Source of the DNA: Ophiocordyceps camponoti-saundersi (nom. inval.)
Taxonomy: Eukaryota > Ascomycota > Sordariomycetes > Hypocreales > Ophiocordycipitaceae
NCBI GenBank assembly: GCA_003339415.1
Contig: PDHQ01000012.1
Location: forward strand, 337,458-401,457
Direction of reading: 5' to 3'
DNA: 64,000 bases
Positions 1-12,900 of this stretch are shown one piece after another (position 1 is the stretch's first letter; every line of letters starts with the position of its first letter). The translations under genes were made by a program, and so were the position numbers. The notes beneath the pieces were generated by a model. The model worked only from the letters and a program-made list of their open reading frames with translations. It made no database searches and had not been told where the DNA came from.

Positions 1-3000
1 TCCCCTTAGAGTAGCTTAATTAGTCTATCTGCTATTATACTAAAAGTTTCTATCTAGCCGATTTTCGTACGGCCTAACTAAACCTCTTAATATAACTAAT
101 AAGAGTATATATTAACGTAGAGGAGCTTAGTTTTTAACTTTAAATTCTCCTTAGTAATTAACCTAATAGTCTATAAGTTATTATAGTATACCGTAATATC
201 TTCTAATAGCTTAAATTAAACCTATTTATATAGCCTCTTAAAAGCTCGGATTTCCTTTATAATATATAATAGGGCTAGGAACTTAGCCTCTATTAAAGAA
301 ATTATTACTATATCTTATTTCCTAGATTTAAAAATAACTATACCCTTAAAGACTCGGATAATAAAGCCTCTAGTATTTTTATAGTTATAATTATCTCTAA
401 ACGAAGCGTTAGATATAGCTATAATATTCGAATCGTTATTATCGTAGCTAATTAAGAGGTCCTAAGTATTACGAAGGAATTCTATAACGTAGATTATAGA
501 TTATAGATATTAAGGGCCGGGATTTATAAGACCTTATACTAAGCGGCTAATAGCGAATATAACGTCCGCTCGAGTAATAATTATAGCGTATATTAAGCTA
601 CCGATAATAGTCTAATATCGCTTAATCTTTTTAGCTATTACCTCCCTTTCGAAAGGAGGGATCTTCTTAAGTATTATTAGCTAAGGCTAAGTTTTCTTTC
701 CTAGGAGCCCTTTAAATTTCGTTATAACCTTTTAAATATAGGACTTCTAGCTTAGGAATAGACGCCGATTAGCCCTATCCCTAATAACTTTAATATTTAA
801 GAACTAGCAAAGGTCCCCGAGATCCTTAATTTAAAAGGCCTTTTTAATAGCTTATCGAAACTTAGTATATTCTTCTATTTAATCTTTCCTAAATAAAGCT
901 ATAAGATTATCGATATAGAAGAAAACGATAATCTTCCTATTCGTTATAATATAGGGGTTTTTAGAAACGGCTTTATAGCTTTATTCTATTAGCTAAGCTA
1001 TAAGTAATTTATACTAAAGGAGAGGGGATCGTCGAAAGCTATAAAGAGCCTTTTTTAACCTCTAGGCCTGGCCTAGCTTATTAAAGCTAGGGGGAAGCTT
1101 ATAATATACTTCCTTATTAAGATCGCTATTATAAAAAGCGTTAACGAAGTTATATTACTAAGCTTTAAGGTTAAAATAGGCTATTAAGGCTATTAATAAC
1201 CGGAATATTCGTGCCGCTAGTATATAAGCGTATACGGATAATTTATTCGGCGGTTACTCGTTTCTATATATAATAACGCGGGCTTTATATTTCTAAAGGA
1301 AGCCTTAGGGGTTAAATTTATAAATAAAGACCTATTTAAGATTAATTAACTACTACTCTTAAAATATAGCGGCTATCGAGATCTCCTTAGTAACTTTATA
1401 ATCCTCTATCCTTATTAATTTAACCTTTATAGCCTCTAGCTATTATACCTTATCGGGCCTACCGTAAGCCTCTTTATATATAAGAGGGGGCTCTAGTAGA
1501 TAGTTCCGATAAAGCTTATCTATAAGGGCTTAAAAGAGGATAAAGGCCGAATTCCCTATTTAATTAAGGGAGTTAGGGGTAAGAGGCGTATAAGAGGGCG
1601 TTTCCGCCTCTTTTACTAAGGGATTTATAGGTCTAGCGCTAGGATAACCGTTATCCCGCTCTTTAACGCTAGATTAATTAGAAAGGCCGGAAAACGCGTT
1701 TTCCGATATTTCCTAAATTTAAGAGCCTTTGCCGGATAAATTATATACCGGGGGCTTTATATATATATATTATATATATAAGAGAGGCTTAGGGGCCTTT
1801 TCTTTTTCTTCTTTTATATAATCTTTAATAAGAGAGATTTATCGTAAGGCTTCTTCTGCCTAAGGAACCGGTAGTTCTTAATAGTCCTAGCTAAAGAAGA
1901 TCTTCTTATTAAAGGTAATAAAAGAAATGCTAATTAGGGAGTGCCTCTTTAAAAAGGGCACCTAGATTAGGTATTATAAGGAGGAGGTAATACTAGCTAA
2001 ATAGCTAATATAAGCCTTTAGATCGAATTTACTTTAAAGGCCTCTTAGTGCTTTTCTTATTATAGGAAATGCCTTATAACTATAAGCTTTAATATGCCGT
2101 AAGTCTTAAATAAGATAATCTTACGGATAACCCTCCTATTAAGGGTTATAAGTTTTAAGCTAATAAAGCTTTCGTTTAATTAGCTATACGGCCACCTTCT
2201 TATTTACCTTACGAGGCGTCCTATTAAGAAGGTAGATAGCTATATATATAGCCGTTAGCTATAAGTTATAAGGGAATCTTAACTATATAAGGAGGTATAT
2301 AGCTATATAGGTTATAATACCCCCTAATCGTTTAGTATAACTATTTTAGTATATATATACCGGTAAAGTAAATTAAATATTAATACCTTTAAAAGATATA
2401 TCCTTATAGAAGGCCTTAGTAAATAGGGCTTTCTTGTAATCCGTAAAAATAATTAAGACTTTTAAATTAAAAGATCTCGCAATATAAGCTACGAATTTAA
2501 CTTATATATTAGGTAGGTTAGTTTTATAAGGGATATTATACCCCCTTTATTCTCCCGTAAGCTTATAAGTAAATAGGGCTAAATAAGCTAATCTATTATA
2601 GCTTAGTTTTATATAAAATAGGTTAAAAGAGATAATAGCCTAAGGGCGTTAAGGCTACGAGGCCTAATAAGGTACTCGTAATCTCTCCTTTCTAAGCTTA
2701 ATAATTATATAAATCTCGTAATTAGTTATCGGGATAGCCTTATTAATACTAACCCCTAGTAACTTACCTAGCGAGGCTTATACCTCGGCTCTTAGATAGC
2801 CTATACGGGCGTGCTATAAGTTCTTATTTATTTTTATAATAAGTTAAGGAACCTATAAGTTAAGTAAAGCTATAAGGGTTAGTTTAATAATTTAAAGCTA
2901 TAGCTACTAAACCCTTATAAGTATATAATATAAAGTTACGTTATTCCTCGGGTTATAAAGCTAGCTCGTAAGATTATTCTAAGCGTAACCTTTTTCCGTA

Positions 3001-3763
3001 AAAACTATTAAAAAAACGAGATTAATATTAAAATTAGGGTTAAACCCGATATTAGTAAAAATTATACGATAACCCGTTTTTATCGTTAATATAACTATAC
3101 TTACCCCTAAGGTAGTAACCTTAGTTATAATAATAGTAAGATTAGCCTATATATTTAGGTCGAAAATATTAAACTAGTTAAGGGAGTTAAAGATATATAT
3201 TAAGCACCTCCTATTAAGGAGGACGCTATCCTTTATCTCCGCACCCTATAAAGCGGGATTCCCTAAAACTATAAAAACGCTTAAGGTTTCCTTATCCCTC
3301 CGTTAGCCGGTAATTCCTTTATTTTCCTTCTTCTATTAATTAACTTTCCGTTAAGTTAATCGATCGCGGGCTACCTTATCTATAACTTATTAAAGAAAGT
3401 TATCGTTAAGATTAATTTAATCTTATAGAAAAGGAGGGATCGAATTAGGGAGAATATAAAAGCACCTTTTTTAGTAATTTTCCTTCCTCTTAAACTTTTA
3501 AAAATACTTTTAGCTATACTAAGTATAAACTTAAGTATTACGCTTTTTAAGGTTATTAGTTAAAGAAGAAAGGGGAGGGGCCTATTTTACCGGGCGGCTA
3601 TTTTAATCCCTATTTTATAAGGTATTTACTTTTATCTATTACTTAAAATTATTATAAATAATAAAAGCTATTTTCTTCTCGATCTAATTAGGCTTAGGGG
3701 CCTTATAATTAGCCCTCCTAAACTCCTAAAAAACATTAATAAATTAAGGAGCCTTTCCGCGGT
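1..3763 (-). mobile_element. RIP-degraded Ty1/Copia retrotransposon, minus strand, cut by the window's left edge
   Basis: The reverse strand carries pol remains in the Copia order. A protease-like stretch lies near 3050-3250. A GAG-pre-integrase segment reading HARIGYLRAEV lies near 2735-2830. The reverse transcriptase segment KALYSFRRSPLL is near 1015-1060 and the degenerate active site FFYIDNLI near 900-935. An RNase H segment (NASFRDN and EAKFLALL) is near 230-420. Stops interrupt every domain, mostly TAG or TAA where homologues have Trp or Gln, as RIP produces. No LTR of this copy was found inside the window. Its right end abuts the left LTR of the next element. It is not functional. Confidence 0.8.
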
Positions 3764-4467
3764 TATAAGTACTTATAATAATTTTTATTCTTTATAATAA
3801 ATAATAATAGTATAAATAACTAGTATAAAAATAAGATAACTACTTTATAATATATTATAGAAAATCTAGTATTTTACTATACTATCTATATAATTAAATA
3901 ACTAAGGTTATTATTTTAAAGCACTAATACGAATAATAATACTTTATTACCTTTATTATCTCTTATACGCGTATAAGGTATAAGGCTTCGGCCTCTCCGA
4001 GGCTAAGAATAATATAGACCTTCTACGTATTAAAGAGCCGCTATTGCCGCCGTTATAATTATACGTTACGAGATTATAAATAATAGGTAATACGGAAAGC
4101 CGAATATTAAATTAACGATAGTACTTTCCGGAAACCCGAAAGCACCCCTTAATATACTATTCTCTAACGAATAGAATAACCCTCTTTCCGATCTAAAAGG
4201 TTACTGCGTTTATAAGCAATTAAGTATTTAGTGAAGAGGATTTCCTGCCACTTAGTAGATAGTAATTTAATTAATTACCTTCTTCTCTACTCTTTGAATA
4301 ATTCTATTATTAACCTATTATTGCAAAACTACCACTATTCTAATCTATTTTAATCGCGCTTCTACGATATATAATCCTATTATCTATTCCTCTACTATCC
4401 GATAATTAATTATCTTCCCGACCTCGAAACGATCGAAAGTGCCGTCAGATTTCTATCTGCACTTATA
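3764..4467 (+). repeat. Left LTR of the Copia element
   Basis: This is a 704-bp direct repeat of 9244-9947 with no length change. About 29 differences were counted by eye, nearly all C/T or G/A. In most of them this copy has the T or A state, so it took slightly more RIP damage than the right copy. Confidence 0.9.
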
Positions 4468-4567
4468 TAGTAGCAATTCTTCTTACTAAAAAAATCCTAA
4501 AATAAATTAGAAAAAATCTGAAAAAATACCCGTGGATAGATAAGCTATTCCACAGCTAAAAAATATA

Positions 4568-7500
4568 TCTTCCAAGGTTCGATATGATTTTTCTAAGCTT
4601 TAGGGCTCTAAGAATTATCCTACGTGGGCCCTTCGTATAGAAAGTGCCCTCGTTCGCGAGAAACTTTAGCTTACTATTTAGTAAGAAGGGAACGTTAAAA
4701 CCGAAGACGCGCTAGCCCTTATAAGGCTATTCGTCGAAGACGGTCCCCTTACGTAAATAAAGCATATTAAAGATACTAAAACTACGTAGGATAGGTTAAA
4801 AGACCTCTATAATCCCTCTTCCTTCACGTCGAATTTCCTTCTTATAGGAGATCTCTTTAATACGTATTATACGGAAGGTAATATAGAAGTCTACCTAAAT
4901 AAGATAAAATTAAGCTACGAAGAGCTTCTTTTTAAGGATATCGAAATACCCGAAATTATTATAATAAGCCTTACGCTTACGGGCTTACGAAACGAATATC
5001 GAGGCTTTATTACGAATATTACACAAGCCTTACGAAACGACGAAAAGGCGTATACCCTCGAGTCCCTCTTCTTATCACTTATCGACGAAGAAAAACGTAA
5101 CGCCTCTTCTTCCGAGAAGGTTTTTCAAACCTCTTATAAAGGTAAAAAGCCGTATAAGAAGAAGAAAGAGATTATTTTTTGCCCGAATTGCAAAAATAAA
5201 GGGCACAAAGCCGATTTATGCTAGTATTTACACCCCTATAAAGCCCCTAACTGGTGGGAATAAAAGGATACTTCTTCGGAAGAAAAGAGAAAAATATAGC
5301 AAATAAAGGCTTTATTAAAAGCCCGGAAAGAACGAAAAACGAAGGATACGGTACAGGCTCTCGTGAATACTCCTATCGGTCCTACGTTAAAAACTATAAA
5401 AAATCCGTATTATAAGCCGGGCCGAAAAACTACGAAAAAGGCGGTAAATTTTACGAAGAACCGCGTTACGGAATTAAATACGGACGACGAAGAAGTCGAA
5501 GAAGAAGAAAAAGAAGAAGAAGAAAAGAATAAAGAAGAATAAGGAGAATAATCCGATTCAGAAGAAAACGTCGAATTCATCGATATACCTATATAGGTAA
5601 ATAATACCCTTCTTCCTTCTATTTTTAATATAACTAATAATAATATTATAGGATCTATAGATTTAAATATTAGTAGTAACAGATTAAAAGAAATGCAAGA
5701 TTCAGTATTTTCTACTACTAGTACCTATAGTAAAAATAATAAAGTAACGTATTTCCTTTACGATACAGGTGTAATAAAGTATATAGTATTTAATAAAGAC
5801 TTATTAATTAATTATAAACCTATAAGTACTAAGGTATAATAGGGAAAAGCAAATACTATAGTAGTAAAGGGTGCTAGAGACGTTATTTTCCAGTTTAAAA
5901 ATAATAAATAGTATTATAAATTAAGTAACGTATTTTATATACCTAAGCTAGGTATTAATATACTATTACAATCTTGCTTTAATAAAACTAGTGCTTTAAT
6001 TCACACAGAAACAGTATAGCTATATATAAATAATAAAGAAATAGCTAAAGGCTATAGGTATAATAATCTTTATTATTTGCCTCTGCAAATTAGCAAGCAT
6101 AAGCATAATAAGCTTAAGAATAAAATAAATAATAAAAAATATATATTAAATACTAGTAAAGAAATAGATTTATTTCTATAGTATAAAAGACTAGGACATA
6201 TTAACTATAGAATCTTAATTAGATTCTTAAAAAGCAAAGATAATACTATTAAATTTAATTATAATAGTATTAAATAAGTAAAATAATATAAAGAATGCAT
6301 ACAAGCAAAATTAACTAATAAAATAAATAAGAAAGCTTCTACTAAGGAATATACATACTTAGAAAAAATAAGTATAGATATCTGGGGTCCTATTAAAATT
6401 CCTACTTATAATAAATATACGTATTTTATTACGTTTTTAGACTCTTATAGCAGATTTCTAGATATAGCACTTATTAAAAGTAAAGATAGTGCTTTACAGG
6501 AATTTATAAATTATAAAATAAGGGTTGAAAATAATAATAATAATATTAAAATAAAGCAAGTCTTTACAGACAACGCTAAGGAATTTATATATACTATAAA
6601 AGAGTATTATGTTAAACAAGGCATTATTTTTAATACTAGCCCTCCTAACATAAAAGAGCCTAATAGCAAAATAGAAAGAATAAATAGAACACTACTAGAT
6701 AAAGTACGTGCTATTCTTTATATAGCTAATTTACCCTATTACCTATAAGGGGAAGCTATAATTACAGCTACATATTTATATAATAAGTCTCCTTATAATA
6801 AATTACGCTATAAGACCCCTTATAAATTAAAAAATAACACTACGCTATCTATAGAAGAATTAGATAGAATAAAAATCTTCGGTAGTATTATTTACTATAA
6901 AAATAAGAATCCTAGTACTAAATTAGACCCTAAGGCTAATAAAGGAATTATAATAGGCTATTTAGACAATGCTTATAAAATCTGGGATTTTAATAAGAAA
7001 TCTATAATTATTTCACGAGATATAGTTATTTTAGAGAATAACTTTATACAAAGTAATAATAAAAATAGCAATATTACTAAAGAAGAAGAAGATAATAACT
7101 TACAATTAGATTTTAATACTATACCTTCTATAACAAGGTCCCTTACAGCGGATAAAGAGAAGGAAATAATAGAATTAGCTAATAAACAACTACTAGATAA
7201 ATTTAACACTAGTAAAAATAATAATAGCAAAAATAATAAGGATCTACCTTCTATAGAAGTAAGAATACCTAAAAAGCCTATAGAAGAGTTAAAAGAATAT
7301 GAATCTTACCTTAAAATAAATAGTATTCTGAAAGAAAAGAATATTATAGCTATTTTACATACGCTAGAAAATTCAGATCCTATAAAGCTTAAAACAACTA
7401 AACAGGCTTTAAATAGCCCTTATAAATTAGATTAGAAAAAGGCTATACAACTAAAAGTTAATAAATTAATTAAATAAGAAACCTAGGAAATTAAAATAAT

Positions 7501-9006
7501 ACCTAAGGATAGAAATCCTTTAGGAGGCCGTTAGGTCTACAGGCTTAAAAGGGATAATAATAATAATATAACTAAGTATAAAGCCTAATTTATAGTACAA
7601 GGCTTTAATCAGGTTTACGGCTTAGATTATTTAGAGACTTTTTCCACTACTGCCTAACCTAAAAGTATAAGACTACTTTTATTAATAGCTTTATAAAATA
7701 ATTTAATAGTAAAGTAATACGATATAAAGAATACCTTTATTCACGCTAAAATAGATACTAAAATTTACGTGAAACTGCCTGCTAAATTCGAAGAATTTAT
7801 TATAAAAGACTACTATAATAAAAATAATTTAAAGCTTCCTTCGAATTATAAAAACCTTATTAAGACTAATAACTTAGTTCTTAAATTAAGAAAAGCGTTA
7901 TACGGCTTAAAATAAAGTCCTAAACTATAGTATAATTATTTAGCTAATACGCTAAAGAAACAGGGATTTTACCCTCTTTTATTAGATAAAGGAGTATTTA
8001 TAAATAAAAAGCTAAAAATAGCCTTAGCAATACACGTCGACGATATACTAGTGGCCGCTAAGAATAATAATATTATAATAAATATACTGCAGAAATTAAA
8101 TAAAGACTTGAAAGTACAAGACTTAGGCTATCTATAAGACTTTTTAGGTATATATATTATTTTTAATAGGCAAAATAATACGCTACAAATAACCCAGGAA
8201 AAATATATAAGAAATAAGCTTAAAGAATTAAATAAAGAAAATATAAGCTTCTTAGATATACCTTCGAAGCTTAGAAATAAATTAAAGAAAGCTATTATAC
8301 AGCCTAATAAAGAAATAATACTATAATATTAGAGAGAAATAAGCTCTTTATTATATTTAGCTTTACAAACTAGACCTAATATATTATACGCTGTTATCTC
8401 CTGCGCTAGATTTAGCAGTAAACTTAATATTATATATATAAATACTTTAAATACTGTCTGGAAATATTTAAATAAATACCTAGACAAGGCTATTATTTAT
8501 AAAGGTAATATACCTTATAATAGCTATTATATTAAAGGATTTTCAGACGCTAGCTAGGCCTCTGATTTAGTAGAAAGAAAAAGCATTTCAGGTTATTATT
8601 TCTTTATATATAATAATATTATAAGCTAGTCCTATACTAAACAAAAAGCTATAGCACTAAGCAGCTGTGAGGCTAAGTTTATAAGCCTAAGGGAGGCTAA
8701 TAAAGAAGCCTTATACCTTAAGAGGCTATTCTTATTAATAAATAATAGCTTAGATATTAAAATACCTGCTACTATACCTTATCTCTTAACAGATAATACT
8801 ATAGCTTTAAGGCTAGCAGAAAATCCTAAATTTTATAAAAGGTCGAAGCATATCAACTTAACTTATTTCTATTTAAGGTAAAATTTAAGAAATAAGCTAA
8901 TAAATATTTATTATACTAAAAGCAAGGATAATATAGCAGATATCTTTACTAAAAAATTAGATAGTAGTACTTTTCACGGTCTTGCTAGTTTATTATCTTT
9001 AACTTA
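4568..9006 (+). pseudogene. Copia gag-pol remains
   Basis: One frame can be followed with stops. A gag-like start reads GSKNYPTWALRIESAL (near 4590-4660). A CCHC zinc knuckle, CPNCKNKGHKADLC, spans 5180-5221 and is followed at once by TAG where Trp is usual. The aspartic protease active site DTG is near 5762-5770. The integrase core runs about 6370-7020 (SIDIWGP, DNAKEF, NSKIERINR). Reverse transcriptase (HVDDILVA near 8035-8055) and RNase H (SCEAKFISL, TDNTIALRLAENP, ADIFTKKL) follow to the TAA at 9004-9006. Premature stops are mostly TAG/TAA at expected Trp or Gln codons. No product is expected. Confidence 0.9.
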
Positions 9007-9243
9007 AGCTTATTTAATAAAGAGGTTTTTTATCCTGTTTAAGCTTTTCTAGGATTTTCCTCTTATAATTTTTTTTTAAATAAAACTACTACTTTTACTA
9101 TTTTTCTTTTATTAAAAAAGGTTTTTACTTTACTTTAAAAAATATTATACTATACTATATTATATTATAGGTTTTTCTATAATTTTTATCCTATTTTATA
9201 ATAAATAATAAATAAATAACTAACGTATTTATTTAAGGGAGGC

Positions 9244-9947
9244 TATAAGTGCTTATAATAATTTTTATTCTTTATAATAAATAATAATAGTATAAATAAC
9301 TAGTATAAAAATAAGATAACTACTTTATAATATATTATAGAAAATCTAGTATTTTACTATACTATCTATATAATTAAATAACTAAGGTTATTATTTTAAA
9401 GCACTAATACGAATAATAATACTTTATTACCTTTATTATCTCTTATACGCGCATAAGGCACAAGGCTTCGGCCTCTCTGAGGCTAAGAATAATATAGACC
9501 TTCTACGTGTTAAAGAGCCGCTATTACCGCCGTTATAATTATACGTTACGAGATCACAAATAATAGGTAACACGGAAAGCCGAATATTAAATTAACTATA
9601 ATACTTTCCGGAAACCCGAAAGCACCCCTTAATATACTATTCTCTAACGAACAGAATAACCCTCTTTCTAATCTAAAAGGTTACTGCGTTTATAAGTAAT
9701 TAAGTATTTAGTGAAGAGGATTTCCTATTACTTAGTAGATAGCAATTTAATTAATCACCTTCTTCTCTACTCTCTAAATAATTCTATTATTAACCTATTA
9801 TTGCAAAACTACCACTATTCTAATCTATTTTAATCGCGCTTCCACGATATATAATCCTATTATCTATTCCTCTACTATCCGACAATTAATTATCTTCCTA
9901 ACTTCGAAACGATCGAAAGTGCCGTTAGATTTCTATCTGCACTTATA
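9244..9947 (+). repeat. Right LTR of the Copia element
   Basis: Same length and order as 3764-4467. It keeps more of the unmutated state, for example GCATAAGGCACAAGG where the left copy has GTATAAGGTATAAGG. Confidence 0.9.
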
Positions 9948-12900
9948 ATAAGATAGAAAGTAAGAGAGTTATTTACTATTAATAGCTAAGTTTAAGTTAA
10001 TAGTATTACTTTTTATACCTTTACCTTATATAATATTAAAGTAAATACCTATTTTTTAGTTAGTTATTATTTCGCGAAGTAAGTAATAAAGCGCTTAAGC
10101 GCTAAGCTTATCCCCGTCCGTCCTATCCCCCTTATTAATTTCTAAAGCTATTAGGCTAGCTTAGTTTGTAAGCACCTAATTATTACCTTAGTAATTAACG
10201 GATAGTATTTTCCGCGGGAAATCTACTAAGTAACCGACTACGCCTAGGATCTTTTTATCGGCTTATTCTAGATAGCTAAAAAAAGGTTATTACTCGACTA
10301 CGCGGCTTAGAAACTAGTTTAGCTAAATAACTTACCCGCCCTTACTAAGTACTTACCCTTAATCTTATTACCTAAGAAGCCCTTTTTTAACGGAAATTTA
10401 AACTTAGCGGTCTAAGCGGATATTAAGCGCTAGAACCGCTTTCTCTATTAGGATAAGCGTAAGTATTAGATCCTCTAACGCTTATAAAGGAAAAAGGACT
10501 TCGTATAGCTTACGAAAAAAAAGAAGCTAGCTTAGACTTTTACTAAAAATAACTAGGATACCGATAATATAGATAAGGATATTTAGAGAGAATAACTTAT
10601 TTACTAAGTTTAGTAAGACCCTCGTTATCTATAATAAGAAAAGATAACCCCGTTAATACTTATAATACTTATAAAATTAGAAGATAACGATAATAACTTA
10701 ATTACGGTTATAAAGCTAGGCTTAGCTAGCTATATATACGTAGGATAGGAAATCCTATTCTTTTAAAATAAAAAACCTAAGCATATTACTTATATATATA
10801 ATATAATCCCTCTAGCCTTAGCGTATTTTAAAAGATTTTTTAATAAGAAGGAAGCCTATATTTTAGCTAGTTCCTAACTTAGCTATAATATTATTTTAAA
10901 ACTTAAGAAGCCCCTAAACTTAGTAGAACCCCTTTCCTATAAGACGCTCGTAAAATACTTACTACTACTTTAAAAAAGGAAACTATTAACTACCTACTTA
11001 AGATTAGGTTTATTAAGCTAAACGCTAGTCCTTACGCCGCCTCTATTCTCTTCGCACCGAAGCTATACTTAATAGCTTAGCGTTTCTATATTAATTACCG
11101 ATAGATAAATAATTACCTAAAAAGTTAAATCTCGCCTACTCCCTTTTTAGAAAATATAGCGTTTAGCTACCGGGAAGTAAGGCGGTTTTCGAAAATCGAC
11201 GTAATTTAAGCGTTTTATCGCCTATATCTTAACCCTAACTCTAAGTACCTTATAGCTTTCCGTATAAGGTTCGGCATATTCCGCTAGCTTATCTTTCTAT
11301 TTAGCCTTAAAATAAAGCTTACTTAGTTTTAGAATTTTATTAACGCCTAGCTTTATAACCTCCTTAACCGCTATATAAGTATATATACTAATAATATATT
11401 AATTTACTTAGATAGCGAAGAAATAAAATACTAAGAGGAATACTAAGAAATAATTTAGCGTTTATATTAAGCTAACTTATAAGAGGATATCCGAAAATCG
11501 AGGTTTAATATTACGGAAATTAACTACCTTAGTATAATATTATACGCGGGCTAAGGAATTAATATAAACCCTTATAAAATATAAGTAATCTAAGACTAAA
11601 AGTTCGAAGACCTCCGGGATTATAAGGCTATCTGCTTATTTATAAGATTTTATAATTTTATTAGGATTTTCTATTATTATATAAATACTATAGCTAAGCT
11701 CCTAAACCGCCTCTTTAAGAAAGATACTGCCTTCGAGCTTAGACCGGAATAGAAGGAGGCTTTTAATAAAATAAAGGAGCTAGCTATATAAGCCTTAGTG
11801 CTTACCTTCTTCCGCTTAAAACTCTTAACTTACCTTAAAATTAACGCCTCCCGGAATACTATCGCTAGTATATTCTAATAATAGTAAGATAACTAAATAT
11901 AAAAGCTTATAGGCTTTTTCTTAAAGATAATAAACTTTACTAAGCGTGCTTACCTAATCTAAGATTATAAACTCCTCGCTATTATATAAAGCCTCGAGTA
12001 TTTTTACTTAAAACTACTTAGCTAGAAATTTAATATAATTATAGATTACGAAGCTTTAGTTTATTTTATAACGAAAAGGCTACTCTTTATCTATTAAGTC
12101 CGATAATCTAATTTCCTTACTTAGTTCGATATCCGTTTCCTATACTAGCTTAGCTAGCTAAATATAGCCGCGGATATACTTTTATAGAAAATAGCTAAGC
12201 TCCCGATAATAAAAGCCCGTAAGAAAAAGGAAAGGATTTTAGCTATAATTTCCCTAAATAGCTTTAAGTTTAAATCCCTAACCTTATCTCTTATAATTAC
12301 TCTAATCCGCCTAATAGAAGACTTTATCCTATTAGGGGCGGAGTTAATATAACTAATTTAGGAGGAGAACGCGAACTAGAACCTTAGATTTTACGGTAAT
12401 CTCCTTATCGTCCCTAAGTAAGATAGCCGGTAGCGTTTCTTCCTCCGTACCGCCTTAATTCGGAATATATATAAGCTAGCTATCTTCGCTTATAAGGGAT
12501 AAAATAAGATTACTTAGATACTCCGATAAAATTACTATTAGCTTAGGATAAAGCGAGATATCCGCCGGTTTATTTATAACTACTATAAGTATTAGAAGAA
12601 TAAAACGCTATAAGATAAGACCTCGGGTTTACTATACCTTTTACCTATTCCGACTTCCGTTTAGGAGTATATTACTTATAATAGGAAAGTAATATTAGAG
12701 GACCGCTTCGGGTATAATTACGTTTAGACTTTTATTTATAAGTTAAGTAAAATTATCGCTATATTACCTAATAAGAAGAATAATATAGCTAAGGTGCTTG
12801 CGGGACGCTATTTCCGATACCTTTATTATTTCTTAGGTATACTAAATATATAGATTACTAATAACGCTAGCCTATTTATCTTAAGATTTCTTTAAGAAAT

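Larger units (their letters stand above)
3764..9947 (+). mobile_element. Ty1/Copia LTR retrotransposon with both LTRs, inactivated by RIP
   Basis: Two collinear 704-bp direct repeats (3764-4467 and 9244-9947) enclose an internal region with gag, protease, integrase, reverse transcriptase and RNase H remnants in the Ty1/Copia order. A purine run at 9235-9242 just before the right LTR fits a polypurine tract. Each LTR begins TATAAGTGC and ends GCACTTATA, which reads as TGTAAGTGC...GCACTTACA after undoing two RIP transitions. No matching 5-bp target duplication is visible (GCGGT to the left, ATAAG to the right). That may reflect mutation, recombination or an insertion boundary within another repeat. 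Confidence 0.9.

Noticed and set aside
6973..7230. 85-codon minus-strand frame inside the Copia element
   Set aside because: Low-complexity Leu/Ser reading of AT-rich antisense integrase DNA.
3759..9952. Target-site duplication around the Copia element
   Set aside because: GCGGT on the left does not match ATAAG on the right. The apparent ATAAG/CTTAT symmetry belongs to the inverted LTR ends.
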